Part shown: positions 50,771 to 59,498 of the stretch, piece by piece
Layout of the letters: every line of letters starts with the position of its first letter
How positions within the stretch are numbered: position 1 is the first letter of the stretch
Source: JANRKF01 sp964518725
GTDB taxonomy: Bacteria; Pseudomonadota; Alphaproteobacteria; Rickettsiales; SXRF01
Length of the DNA: 64,000 nt
Assembly: GCA_964518725.1 (NCBI GenBank)
Contig: CAZFKP010000012.1
Location: 11,840 to 75,839 of the forward strand
Direction: 5' to 3'
Notes under the pieces: generated by a model
What the model was told of the DNA's origin: nothing
The model's input: only the letters and a program-made list of their open reading frames with translations
Database searches by the model: none
Made by a program: the position numbers and the translations under genes

Positions 50771-51373
50771 TCATGGATTCATCGCGTAGTTCACATACGA
50801 ACCGAGATGCTGGTAGATGTTTTTTTCCAGCTCGGCATTCATCACTACCATCATTTCCTTAATCATGCCGCGGAATTTCATGTCGCGGTCTTCGACGCTG
50901 TCACTTTCCGTGATGGTCAGCATCCGCGTTCCGACCACGCTGGCGCTGGCTTCAGAGAGCGCCGCGTCGCCGTAAATGCGGATTTCAACCTCCAGCCGCG
51001 CATTATATTCGCGGTCAGGCTCGGATTTGAAAAACCCAACGACGCCGCCGTCGGTCGGCAGGCTTTTCTCGACGACGCTCGCGTCTTTCACCACCACCTG
51101 CATGGTTTTATTCCCGCCGCTCGCACGCAAGCGCTGTTTGGTCCAGAGTTGAACCGCATCGGCCGGGGAGTATGGCATAATATGTTCGACGTTCGGTGCG
51201 CGCATCGGCGAGCGGTATTCCTCGACCACCTCAATGCTTGATACGTTGAAATAAATAGGCTGGTAGCCGCGGAATGAAAGCGACGGCGGAGGAGGCGGCG
51301 CGCTCATATCGAAGCAGGCGCCCAGAAAAACGACTGGCAGGAACAACAGGGAAAAACGGAAGAAACGCATCAT
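50771..51373 (-). CDS. Lipoprotein of unknown function
   Basis: A 200-residue protein with a lipobox FLGACFD (Cys at about residue 20), so it should be lipid-anchored in an envelope membrane. Downstream is a Pro run and a folded region with IYFNVSSIEVVEEYRSP and a C-terminal helix (GMIKEMMVVMNAELEKNIY). I do not recognise a family. It lies 4 bp upstream of the TauE/SafE gene and 24 bp downstream of tsaB on the same strand, so all three may share a transcript. Confidence 0.75.
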   Translation of the reverse strand: MMRFFRFSLLFLPVVFLGACFDMSAPPPPPSLSFRGYQPIYFNVSSIEVVEEYRSPMRAPNVEHIMPYSPADAVQLWTKQRLRASGGNKTMQVVVKDASVVEKSLPTDGGVVGFFKSEPDREYNARLEVEIRIYGDAALSEASASVVGTRMLTITESDSVEDRDMKFRGMIKEMMVVMNAELEKNIYQHLGSYVNYAMNP

Positions 51374-51397
51374 AACTCCTCACATGTCAGGGGCATC

Positions 51398-52012
51398 CTA
51401 GCAGCTATTGCCCGCCCCCGCAACCGGTGCGGAAGTGATAGACTGCGGTTTGGCATCCGGCGGGCGGATGTAAAAAGGCGAGGGCGGTAGCGCGCGTTCC
51501 GGGTGCATATTGGCAAGTGACGCCAGCGCATCGGCCCGCGGGTGCGTAATGCCCGCCGGGCTGACGGAGCTGGCGATTTTCGCCTTCGGATAGGTTGCCA
51601 GAATCTCTTCCAGTTTCCCGATGGCGGGTTTTGTTGGTTTTGTTCCGAAATACTGGTAATAGATCTCGCCTTTGCCAGCATTGAGAATACATAGTTCCCC
51701 GCCCGCTTGGTGCATGACTTCAAGTGTTGTGTAGCCGATGCAGGGGATGCCCGCCGCAAACGCAATGCCGCGTGCGGTGGCCAGCCCGATGCGGATACCG
51801 GTGAAACTGCCGGGGCCAACGGTGGCCGCCACCTGGGTGAGGTCGCGGTATCCGAGCCCTGCTTCCGCGAGCGCTTGCTCGATCAGCGGCACCAACCGTG
51901 CCGCCTGCATGGTGGATTCCCGGTCTTCCAGATAGGCAAGCAGCGCCCCCTCGCGGTGGAGGGCGACCGAACTGATGCCGATGGAACTGTCGATGGCAAG
52001 GATGCACGCCAT
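51398..52012 (-). CDS. tsaB: tRNA threonylcarbamoyladenosine biosynthesis protein TsaB
   Basis: Scaffold partner of TsaD and TsaE in making t6A at tRNA position 37. The 204-residue ASKHA-fold protein starts MACILAIDSSIGISSVAL and has the TQVAATVGPGSFTGIRIGLATARGIAFA region split across about 62-90. The C-terminal half is shorter than in enterobacteria. ATG 52012 is chosen as it starts at the family signature; an upstream ATG would add 11 residues. rimI, usually next, is absent here; a glycosyltransferase gene diverges. Confidence 0.93.
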   Translation of the reverse strand: MACILAIDSSIGISSVALHREGALLAYLEDRESTMQAARLVPLIEQALAEAGLGYRDLTQVAATVGPGSFTGIRIGLATARGIAFAAGIPCIGYTTLEVMHQAGGELCILNAGKGEIYYQYFGTKPTKPAIGKLEEILATYPKAKIASSVSPAGITHPRADALASLANMHPERALPPSPFYIRPPDAKPQSITSAPVAGAGNSC

Positions 52013-52076
52013 GGTTAAATACCTACAAATGATAATCGTTGACACTATACAATGGATGACGTTTCCTGCAACGGCT

Positions 52077-52889
52077 ATGCCGAAACAGCGAAATTACGAT
52101 TTGTCGCACTGGGGTGAGTTGCCGCTGGTCTCATGCCAGTGCATCACCTATGGCCGCACTCATTTACTCGATGAGGCGGTGGAGTCGTTCCTGCGCCAGG
52201 ACTATGCCGGCCCGAAAGAGCTGGTGATCCTCAATGATTATGAAGGGCTGATGCTGGAGTGCGATGTGCCGGGCGTGCGCGTCATTAACCTGCCGTACCG
52301 CATGAAAACCATCGGTGAAAAACGCAATGCCTGCGTGGCGCTGTGCAAAGGTACGGTGATTTTTGTCTGGGACGACGACGATATCAGCCTGCCGCACCGT
52401 ATTTCACACTCGCTCGCCCGCATGAAAGACCATCGTTATTATAAGCCGCAATTCTCGTGGTTCTGGACAGAGGGTGCGATTGAACGGAAGCCCATGGCCA
52501 ATGTAACCCATCCGATGGGGGCATGGTCAACCGCATTTTTTGATGAAGTCGGCGGATATCCGCATGTGCAAAGTGGGCAGGATCTTGGTATTGAAAATCG
52601 CTTTATCGCGCATAATCGTACCATCGACCACATGATCACCGCCGAAGACCTCTATTATATTTACCGCCATGGCACGACTGGCAGCTACCATCTCTCTCAA
52701 TGGGGCGCGGGAGAAGGGTTTCAGCAAGCCGAACAGTATATAAAATCAAAAAATATTTCAGGTACTTATAAGATTAGCCCGCGCTGGGCACAGGATTATC
52801 CCGCCATGGTCGATGACGTGATGGCCAAGCGTGCGGCGGCAGGGTATTCCCCGACGCAGATACTTGCACAACTCCCGGAATACAACTAA
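52077..52889 (+). CDS. Family 2 glycosyltransferase
   Basis: A 270-residue GT-A fold protein. VSCQCITYGRTHLLDEAVES (about 18-37) begins the nucleotide-sugar domain, then LRQDYAGPKELVILND and the metal-binding WDDDDISLPHRI (about 103-114). A C-terminal segment has TYKISPRWAQDYPAM. Substrate unknown; likely polysaccharide or protein glycosylation. The start is uncertain (ATGs at 52029, 52056 and 52077); none has a good ribosome-binding site. It lies where rimI would normally follow tsaB, but in the opposite direction. Confidence 0.78.
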   Translation: MPKQRNYDLSHWGELPLVSCQCITYGRTHLLDEAVESFLRQDYAGPKELVILNDYEGLMLECDVPGVRVINLPYRMKTIGEKRNACVALCKGTVIFVWDDDDISLPHRISHSLARMKDHRYYKPQFSWFWTEGAIERKPMANVTHPMGAWSTAFFDEVGGYPHVQSGQDLGIENRFIAHNRTIDHMITAEDLYYIYRHGTTGSYHLSQWGAGEGFQQAEQYIKSKNISGTYKISPRWAQDYPAMVDDVMAKRAAAGYSPTQILAQLPEYN

Positions 52890-52899
52890 CGTCCCGCCC

Positions 52900-53232
52900 A
52901 TGACCGTACTTACTACTAAGAAATGTGTGCCGTGCGAAGGTGGGGTGCAAGCACTGACACCTGTACAGGCGCAAGAAATGCTCACGGAAATTCCCGGCTG
53001 GGAGCTGGGCGCGCAGGGAAAATCACCCGCCATCACCCGCCGCATGACGTTTGGGAATTTTTCCGAGTCGCTGACCTTTGTGAATAAAGTTGGCGTATTG
53101 GCGGAAGAAGAAGGCCATCACCCGGATATTACCTTTGGTTGGGGCTATGCGGTGATAACCCTTTATACTCACGCCATTGACGGCTTACACGAAAATGATT
53201 TTATCATGGCGGCGAAAATCAACTCCCTATGA
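52900..53232 (+). CDS. phhB: 4a-hydroxytetrahydrobiopterin dehydratase
   Basis: A 110-residue pterin-4a-carbinolamine dehydratase. The signature EEEGHHPDITFGWGYAVITL (about 68-87) holds the two catalytic histidines and a third His lies in YTHAIDGLHENDF. Recycles the oxidised pterin of aromatic amino acid hydroxylases or acts as a regulator. It overlaps miaB by 4 nt. Confidence 0.93.
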   Translation: MTVLTTKKCVPCEGGVQALTPVQAQEMLTEIPGWELGAQGKSPAITRRMTFGNFSESLTFVNKVGVLAEEEGHHPDITFGWGYAVITLYTHAIDGLHENDFIMAAKINSL

Positions 53233-54569
53233 GCAAGAAACTCTATATCAAAACCTATGGCTGCCAGATGAACGCCTACGATAGTGTGCGAATGGCCGAT
53301 GTCATGCGCCCGCTGGGCTATGAAATCACCGACACGCCGGATGACGCCAACCTCGTCATTCTCAATACCTGCCACATCCGCGAAAAAGCTGAGGAGAAAG
53401 TCTACTCCGACCTGGGGCGCATCCGCGACCTGAAAAAAGAGCGCACCGGCGAGATGTTGATCGCGGTCGGCGGTTGCGTCGGGCAGGCGGAAGGCGCGGA
53501 GATCATTGCACGTGCGCCGTATGTCGATATGGTGATGGGTTCGCAAAGCTACCACCATCTGCCGGAAATGGTCACGAAGGCCATCCGCGGGCAGGGTGGG
53601 GTGGTGGAGCTGGATTTCCCCGCCGAACCGAAATTTGATTATCTGCCGGAAACGACTGCCCAGGGTGCGTCGGCATTCCTTTCGGTGCAGGAAGGATGCG
53701 ATAAATTCTGCACCTTCTGTGTGGTGCCCTATACACGCGGTGCGGAATATTCGCGAGCCGTGGATAAGGTGCTGGAAGAAGCGCAGCGGCTGGTGGATCA
53801 GGGCACCATCGAGATCATGCTGCTCGGCCAGAATGTGAATGCCTACCATGGCGCCAAGGACGGGACGACATGGTCGCTTGCCGACCTTATCGACGGGTTG
53901 GCAAAGATAGATGGCCTGAAGCGCATCCGCTACATGACCTCGCACCCCCGCGACATGAGCGATGATTTGATTGCGATTCATGGAAGCGAACCCAAGCTCA
54001 TGCCGTACCTGCACCTGCCGATCCAGTCTGGTTCTGACGCGGTGCTTAAGCGCATGAACCGCAAGCACACGGCGGAATTCTACCTCGATATTATTGGCCG
54101 CCTGCGGAAGTCGCGTCCCGATATCGCATTCTCGTCGGATTTCATCGTGGGATTTCCCGGCGAAACCGATGCCGAATTTGACGACACCATGGCGCTGGTG
54201 CGCGAGGTGAATTACGCGCAGGCCTATTCGTTCAAATACAGCCCGCGTCCCGGCACGCCCGCCGCCACTGACGACAACCAGGTGGATGAGCAGGTAAAAA
54301 AACTGCGCCTCGCGCAACTGCAGGCATTGCTTCAGGAGCAGCAGATGGCGTTCAATGCCGCGACGGTGGGAAAAACCGTTGAGGTGCTGTTCGACCGCGA
54401 GGGAAAATATGAAGGTCAATTGCTTGGCAAATCGCCGTACATGCAAAGCGTGCATATCCACGATGCAAATAGCTTCCGTGGCCAACTTGTTTCTGTTATA
54501 ATTAAAGAATCCTATCTCAATAGCGTTGCAGGCGAAATAAACTCCCACCCTAACCAAAAGGTAGCTTAG
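53229..54569 (+). CDS. miaB: tRNA-2-methylthio-N6-dimethylallyladenosine synthase MiaB
   Basis: Radical-SAM methylthiotransferase acting on i6A37 of tRNA. The 446-residue protein has the N-terminal cluster cysteines (Cys12 in YGCQMNAYDS, NTCHIREKAEEK, GGCVGQAEG), the radical-SAM motif CDKFCTFCVVPYTRG (about 156-170), and a C-terminal TRAM domain (about 375-440). It starts the conserved miaB-phoH-ybeY-corC-lnt cluster. The phoH GTG overlaps its stop by one base. Confidence 0.97.
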   Translation: MSKKLYIKTYGCQMNAYDSVRMADVMRPLGYEITDTPDDANLVILNTCHIREKAEEKVYSDLGRIRDLKKERTGEMLIAVGGCVGQAEGAEIIARAPYVDMVMGSQSYHHLPEMVTKAIRGQGGVVELDFPAEPKFDYLPETTAQGASAFLSVQEGCDKFCTFCVVPYTRGAEYSRAVDKVLEEAQRLVDQGTIEIMLLGQNVNAYHGAKDGTTWSLADLIDGLAKIDGLKRIRYMTSHPRDMSDDLIAIHGSEPKLMPYLHLPIQSGSDAVLKRMNRKHTAEFYLDIIGRLRKSRPDIAFSSDFIVGFPGETDAEFDDTMALVREVNYAQAYSFKYSPRPGTPAATDDNQVDEQVKKLRLAQLQALLQEQQMAFNAATVGKTVEVLFDREGKYEGQLLGKSPYMQSVHIHDANSFRGQLVSVIIKESYLNSVAGEINSHPNQKVA

Positions 54570-55585
54570 TGAGCAAAAATGGCAAAGACGATGGCCTCTT
54601 CAATGCGACCATCACGTTTCAGGATAACAGCATTCTCCCCATCCTTTACGGCGACAACGACGCCCACCTTGCCAAACTCGAACGAAAGCTTTCCATCACC
54701 GCGTCTTCACGCGGCAATGTGGTGGAACTGGCCGGCGAAAAAGCCAACGTGATGGCCGGGCGCTCGGCGCTGGAATCGCTTTATGCCGATGCCAAGAAAG
54801 GCCGCGATATCAGCAGCCAGCAGGTGGATGCGGCGATCCGCATGGCGAGCGTGAAACCGGATGCCGAGGGACGCAACCTGTTCGGCGCGCACGATGTCGT
54901 CATCAAGACGATGAAAAAAGACGTAAAGCCGTTCTCGGTGGTGCAGGCGAAATATATCGAGTCGCTATCCAAGCATGACATGGTGTTTGCGCTCGGGCCC
55001 GCCGGCACCGGTAAAACGTACCTTGCGGTGGCGATGGCGGTGGCGATGTTCACCACCAACCGCGTGGAAAAAATTATCCTGTCGCGTCCGGCCGTGGAAG
55101 CGGGTGAGAAGCTCGGTTTCCTGCCCGGCGACTTGAAAGAGAAAATCGACCCGTACCTGCGCCCGCTCTACGATGCGCTGTTCGACATGATGCCCGCCGA
55201 GAAACTGGAGCGCCATATGGAAACCGGCGAAATCGAAGTGGCGCCGCTCGCTTTCATGCGTGGCCGCACGCTGTCGAACGCCTTTGTGATTCTGGATGAA
55301 GCGCAGAACACGACGGCGACGCAGATGAAAATGTTCTTAACCCGCATGGGGCAGAACACCCGCATGGTGGTAACCGGTGACTTATCGCAGGTGGATTTGC
55401 CGCGTGATGTGAAATCCGGCCTTGGCGATGCCATCCGGAAAGTGGAAAAAATCCCGGGCATTGATTTCATCCGTTTCTCCGATGCCGACGTGGTGCGCCA
55501 CGACCTTGCCGCCAAAATCGTGCAGGCCTACGAGGAATGGGATAAAAAGAAAAAGAATGGCATCCGACCTGTCGATAATGAGTAA
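54569..55585 (+). CDS. ybeZ: PhoH-like ATPase (YbeZ)
   Basis: A 338-residue PhoH-family ATPase. Residues 143-150 form the P-loop GPAGTGKT, with DEAQNTTATQMKMFL as Walker B and TGDLSQVDLP as a later motif. In many bacteria it works with YbeY in rRNA processing. The start is GTG, sharing a base with the miaB stop. It overlaps ybeY by 8 nt. Confidence 0.95.
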   Translation: MSKNGKDDGLFNATITFQDNSILPILYGDNDAHLAKLERKLSITASSRGNVVELAGEKANVMAGRSALESLYADAKKGRDISSQQVDAAIRMASVKPDAEGRNLFGAHDVVIKTMKKDVKPFSVVQAKYIESLSKHDMVFALGPAGTGKTYLAVAMAVAMFTTNRVEKIILSRPAVEAGEKLGFLPGDLKEKIDPYLRPLYDALFDMMPAEKLERHMETGEIEVAPLAFMRGRTLSNAFVILDEAQNTTATQMKMFLTRMGQNTRMVVTGDLSQVDLPRDVKSGLGDAIRKVEKIPGIDFIRFSDADVVRHDLAAKIVQAYEEWDKKKKNGIRPVDNE

Positions 55586-56003
55586 ACCCACCATCCACCT
55601 GCGCGACCTGCGCTGGAAAAAAGCCTTGCGGCCCTATTGCAAAACGGTGGAGGCAGTCGTTCAGGCGGTGGGGGCAAGCGGCGATCTCGCCATCGTCCTT
55701 GCCGATGATGAGTTTATCCAGGAACTCAACAAACATTACCGCGGCAAAGACAAGCCGACGAATGTACTGTCTTTCCCAAATGAGGACGAGCCGTTCGGCG
55801 ATGTCGTCCTTGCCTTCGAGACGATCGAACGCGAGGCGGCAGGGCAGGGGAAAAGCTTCCGCGACCATGCCGCCCACCTCATTGTCCACGGCATTCTGCA
55901 CCTGATGGGACATGACCACGAAGATGAGGCTCAGGCAGAGAAGATGGAGAGAAAAGAGGTATCAATTTTAAAGCGGCTGGGAATAGAAAATCCCTATAAA
56001 TAG
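55578..56003 (+). CDS. ybeY: Endoribonuclease YbeY
   Basis: Metal-dependent RNase for 16S rRNA 3' maturation and ribosome quality control. The 141-residue protein has the zinc motif H-G-x-L-H-L-x-G-x-D-H (His104, His108, His114 in LIVHGILHLMGHDH), and KPTNVLSFP in the middle. ATG 55578 is used. Normally the CorC gene follows directly; here a 148-residue unknown gene is inserted. Confidence 0.95.
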   Translation: MSKPTIHLRDLRWKKALRPYCKTVEAVVQAVGASGDLAIVLADDEFIQELNKHYRGKDKPTNVLSFPNEDEPFGDVVLAFETIEREAAGQGKSFRDHAAHLIVHGILHLMGHDHEDEAQAEKMERKEVSILKRLGIENPYK

Positions 56004-56097
56004 CTGTTCCAAGGCGCCGTTCCCTGAAATTGCTTTGTGTAAACAATAAACATTGTTAGAAGTGCTTTGGAAACTGATTGCTTGCCGGGGATGAATT

Positions 56098-56544
56098 ATG
56101 TCGAAAGATCGCATAGAGATAATAAGGGAAATAGTTGATAAATTGCCTTCCCCTCAAGATTTGGGAGAATTCACACCCCTCGTAGAAAAGGTAAATTACG
56201 GATGGCAGGGATATCCGCATGGCTATCCGGGCAGTGATTATCTGCGGGGATACGCTGCAATTCGAGGGATTCTTGATACGGGTGTTGCTGCGGTCACCCC
56301 GGAAGTTTTTGATATCCTCGAAAAAATGCGACATGAGATATATCAAAATTTTCAGCGAGTGAATCAAGAGAGCGGCAAATTGCAGCAAGACGAAGGTTTA
56401 AAGCAGTTAGCGGAGCCCTATAAAGAAAAACTGCTATTAGCTACGACCAGCGTGCGTGAAATTATGGAAAATATCAGCGTTATCAATGAGCGGGTTTTGG
56501 CTGAACTAGTGGCAAGCAAGGCTCCTCGGTCTCGTATATTATGA
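56098..56544 (+). CDS. Unknown protein inserted between ybeY and corC
   Basis: A 148-residue protein I do not recognise, probably helical and cytoplasmic. It contains VEKVNYGWQGYPHGYPGSDYL (Tyr/Gly-rich, about 29-48). Base composition is much richer in A+T than its neighbours. No good Shine-Dalgarno. It breaks the usual tight spacing of this conserved cluster, leaving 94 bp before it and 72 bp after it, so it may be a recent arrival. Confidence 0.55.
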   Translation: MSKDRIEIIREIVDKLPSPQDLGEFTPLVEKVNYGWQGYPHGYPGSDYLRGYAAIRGILDTGVAAVTPEVFDILEKMRHEIYQNFQRVNQESGKLQQDEGLKQLAEPYKEKLLLATTSVREIMENISVINERVLAELVASKAPRSRIL

Positions 56545-56616
56545 ATATATTGCTAGAGAGCCTGAAAACACTAATAACTTGTGACCCGGCATAATCTTTG
56601 TTATAGCTTGAGTCCT

Positions 56617-57465
56617 ATGGACGACCCACGACGACCCACGCTGCCTGGCTGGCTGCGAAGCATGTTCTTTCCGCGACCCGAAGGGTCGCTGAAGGATGTC
56701 ATCGAAGAAGCGATTGAGGAGCACGCGGAGAACAGCAGCGAGGAGCTTGCCCCGCAGGAGCGGGTGATGCTCCATAACGTGCTGTCATTTGGCGAGCGCA
56801 CGGTGAGCGATATTATGATCCCGCGCACCGATATTGTCGCTGTGCCGCAGGATATTTCCCTCGACGCACTCAAAGCCCACATCATTGACGAACGCCACAC
56901 TCGCACCCCGGTCTATGAAGACACGCTGGATCACATCCTCGGTTTTCTGCACGTGAAAGACCTGATTCCGATCCTCGCGAGCGACAAGCCGTATCATCTG
57001 CGGAATTACCTGCGTACTATGCTGTATGTGCCGCCGTCGATGAAGGTGATCGATCTGCTTGCCAAAATGCGCGCCGCCGGGAGCCACATGGCAATCGTCG
57101 TCGATGAACATGGCGGCACGGATGGGCTGGTCACTATGGAAGATGTGGTGGAAGAAATTGTCGGCGATATCCATGATGAGCACGATGAAGACGAGATCAA
57201 CAATGTCTACCTGACCCGCATCGGTGACAAGGTGATCGAGGCAAATGCCCGCGTCCGTATCGACCAGCTGGAGCGTTTCCTGGAGCGCCCGTTGGTGAGC
57301 GAAGAAGACGCCGATGAATTTGATACGCTGGCCGGGTTGATTTCCAGCAAGCTTGGCCGTGTGCCCGCCAAGGGTGAAATGGTAGAGCATACGGATGGTA
57401 TGCGGTTTGAGGTGGTGGATGCGGATCTCCGCCGTATCCGGAAGGTGCGCCTCCACCTGCCATAA
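56617..57465 (+). CDS. HlyC/CorC-family CBS-domain protein
   Basis: A 282-residue CorC-type protein. Two CBS domains (about 60-180: RTVSDIMIPRTDIVAVPQD and GSHMAIVVDEHGGTDGLVT) are followed by a CorC_HlyC domain (about 195-280). E. coli CorC is linked to Mg2+/Co2+ efflux; the alphaproteobacterial member in this cluster is usually soluble, as here. Its start has an imperfect repeat of GACGACCCACG just after the ATG. lnt follows 28 bp later. Confidence 0.9.
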   Translation: MDDPRRPTLPGWLRSMFFPRPEGSLKDVIEEAIEEHAENSSEELAPQERVMLHNVLSFGERTVSDIMIPRTDIVAVPQDISLDALKAHIIDERHTRTPVYEDTLDHILGFLHVKDLIPILASDKPYHLRNYLRTMLYVPPSMKVIDLLAKMRAAGSHMAIVVDEHGGTDGLVTMEDVVEEIVGDIHDEHDEDEINNVYLTRIGDKVIEANARVRIDQLERFLERPLVSEEDADEFDTLAGLISSKLGRVPAKGEMVEHTDGMRFEVVDADLRRIRKVRLHLP

Positions 57466-57493
57466 TGTAGTGACCCAGTACAAGGGACGTAGG

Positions 57494-58915
57494 ATGCACG
57501 GTTATCATTATTGGATGCGTTGTAAACACTACCTGCTCCCATTTCTATTGGGTGTGAGCGCGACCCTGACCTTGCCGCCATTTTACATTTTCCCCCTGGT
57601 GATCCCGGCCTATGGTGGGTTGTTTCAGTTGCTGAACCGTGCGGATTCGAGGAAGCAGGCGACGTTGATCGCATTTTTCTGGGGCTGGGGTTTTTTCATG
57701 AGCGGCCTTTATTGGTTTACCATTGCGCTGCTTACTGATCCTGACAAATTTGGCTGGCTCATTCCGTTCGCCCTGTTTGCGCTTACTGCCGTGATTGCGC
57801 TGTATACCGCCGTGTTTGGCACACTCTATTTTTCGTTCCGACGCGAAGGTCTCAAAGGCGCGGTGATTTTCGCGGCGCTCTGGACGCTGGTGGAAGTTGC
57901 CCGCGGCCATTTTTTCACCGGCTTTCCGTGGAACCTCGGCGGCTATGTGTTCGCTGCAAGCGATGCGTCCATCCAGCTGGCGTCGCTGGTGGGGATCTAT
58001 GGGTTGACCATGGGGGCGGTGCTGGTGGGCGCAGTAAGCACGCTGCCCCTGCGTACGGCATTATGTGGTTGGGTGCTGGTCGCCTTCGCCGTTAGTTGGG
58101 GCGAATGGCGTGTGCAGCAAGCCCCACGGGAAATGGTCGACGGAGTGATGCTGCGCCTTGTGCAGGCCAATATCCAGCAGCACCATAAATGGAATCCGGA
58201 GCGGCAAACGGAAGGGTTGACCGCGCAGGTGGAACTGTCACGCGAACCCGGCAGCGAGCGCGTTACCCATTTCATCTGGCCGGAAACGGCAGTACCTTAC
58301 CTCATGCAAGATTACAGTACGCTCGCCACCCGCCTCGGCTATACATTGTTGCCCAGCCAGAAACTGCTTACCGGAACACTCAGGGGTAATGGCGATCGCG
58401 TGACCAACAGCATGGTTGCTATCAACCAGTATGGAAATATTATTAGCCAGTATGATAAACATAAGCTTGTGCCATTCGGGGAATTCCTACCGCTGCGATG
58501 GCTGATTCCCAGTGCGCTCGAAACACCCGTAGGGATGCACGACCTTGCGCCCGGCGAAGGAACCAGAACACTCCGCGTGCATGGGTTGCCGCCGGTCAGC
58601 CCGCTGATTTGCTATGAAGTGATCTTTCCTGGACTCGCCGTCGATAAAAGTGACCGGCCGGCATGGCTGCTGTCGATCACCAATGATGCATGGTTTGGTA
58701 CGTCGACTGCGCCATACCAGCATCTCGCCATGGCGCGGATGCGCGCTGTGGAGCAAGGGTTGCCTATGGTACGCGTTGCCAATACGGGAATTACCGCCGT
58801 ATTTGATGGGTATGGACGGGAATATGGTCGTATTCCGCTGAATAAAAAGGGGTTTTTGGATATCGGGTTGCCACGATTGTCTCCTTATGGGACGGTATAC
58901 GCACGGTGGTTTTAG
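57494..58915 (+). CDS. lnt: Apolipoprotein N-acyltransferase
   Basis: Adds the third acyl chain to the N-terminal Cys of lipoproteins at the periplasmic face. The 473-residue protein has about six N-terminal membrane helices and a nitrilase-like periplasmic domain with catalytic Glu264 (WPETAVP), Lys322 (YDKHKLVPFGE) and Cys373 (LICYEVIFP). One last helix is expected near the C-terminus but is weak. GGGACGTAGG precedes the ATG. Confidence 0.96.
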   Translation: MHGYHYWMRCKHYLLPFLLGVSATLTLPPFYIFPLVIPAYGGLFQLLNRADSRKQATLIAFFWGWGFFMSGLYWFTIALLTDPDKFGWLIPFALFALTAVIALYTAVFGTLYFSFRREGLKGAVIFAALWTLVEVARGHFFTGFPWNLGGYVFAASDASIQLASLVGIYGLTMGAVLVGAVSTLPLRTALCGWVLVAFAVSWGEWRVQQAPREMVDGVMLRLVQANIQQHHKWNPERQTEGLTAQVELSREPGSERVTHFIWPETAVPYLMQDYSTLATRLGYTLLPSQKLLTGTLRGNGDRVTNSMVAINQYGNIISQYDKHKLVPFGEFLPLRWLIPSALETPVGMHDLAPGEGTRTLRVHGLPPVSPLICYEVIFPGLAVDKSDRPAWLLSITNDAWFGTSTAPYQHLAMARMRAVEQGLPMVRVANTGITAVFDGYGREYGRIPLNKKGFLDIGLPRLSPYGTVYARWF

Positions 58916-59008
58916 TAACTAGGGTTGATTTTTAGCCAAATTCTGTGGCAAGCGTTAACTTTTCGCTTGCAAGTTGCATGGTTTTGGAACATGTAATGGT
59001 TGCAATTA

Positions 59009-59022
59009 TTCGTTAATACGAA
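59009..59022. promoter_or_regulatory. Inverted repeat upstream of the XRE gene
   Basis: TTCGT-TAAT-ACGAA is a short inverted repeat 28 bp upstream of the XRE regulator start. It could be the site at which this HTH protein controls its own gene. Confidence 0.35.
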
Positions 59023-59049
59023 AAAACAGATAAACGTAAAGTTAATGCA

Positions 59050-59466
59050 ATGAATAAGCAAGATATCGACATTTACATTGGCAAACGATTACGGCTTCGC
59101 CGTACCATGATGGGGCTAAGTCAAGAAGCCGTCGCCAAAGCTGTTGGCATCACCTTCCAGCAAGTACAGAAATACGAAAAAGGTGTGAATGCGATGAATG
59201 CACGCCGCCTCGTCGAATTTGCTCGCTTCATGAATGTGCCGGTTGCGTATTTCTTTGATGGTATCGATGATGCGGTGCCAGCGGAACAGCCTTCGCAGCC
59301 GGGATTTTCGGAAAGCTCGGAGAGTTTCGATCATGGTTCGCCGGTGTCGGATCGTGAATCGCTTGAAATGATGAAGGCCTTCAAACGCATAAGCGAACAG
59401 GCGGTGCGTAAGCGCTTGTCCGATCTGGTACGGGCGATTGCCGACAACAAAACGCTGTTGGATTAG
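59050..59466 (+). CDS. XRE-family transcriptional regulator
   Basis: A 138-residue regulator with an N-terminal helix-turn-helix of the XRE/SinR type (LRRTMMGLSQEAVAKAVGIT then FQQVQKYEKGVNAMNARRL, about 18-55) and a C-terminal helix region (about 105-138). It is found between lnt and metK in many alphaproteobacteria, and so is likely a conserved housekeeping regulator, though its targets are not known to me. Confidence 0.9.
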   Translation: MNKQDIDIYIGKRLRLRRTMMGLSQEAVAKAVGITFQQVQKYEKGVNAMNARRLVEFARFMNVPVAYFFDGIDDAVPAEQPSQPGFSESSESFDHGSPVSDRESLEMMKAFKRISEQAVRKRLSDLVRAIADNKTLLD

Positions 59467-59498
59467 GCCAGCCAAACTTCAATATACAGGGGAAGTGT

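Noticed and set aside
53169..54557. Long open frame (462 codons) on the minus strand opposite miaB
   Set aside because: miaB is clearly the real gene with all its cysteines. The antisense frame is a by-product of GC-rich codon structure, has no family signature, and is rich in His and Arg as such shadows are.
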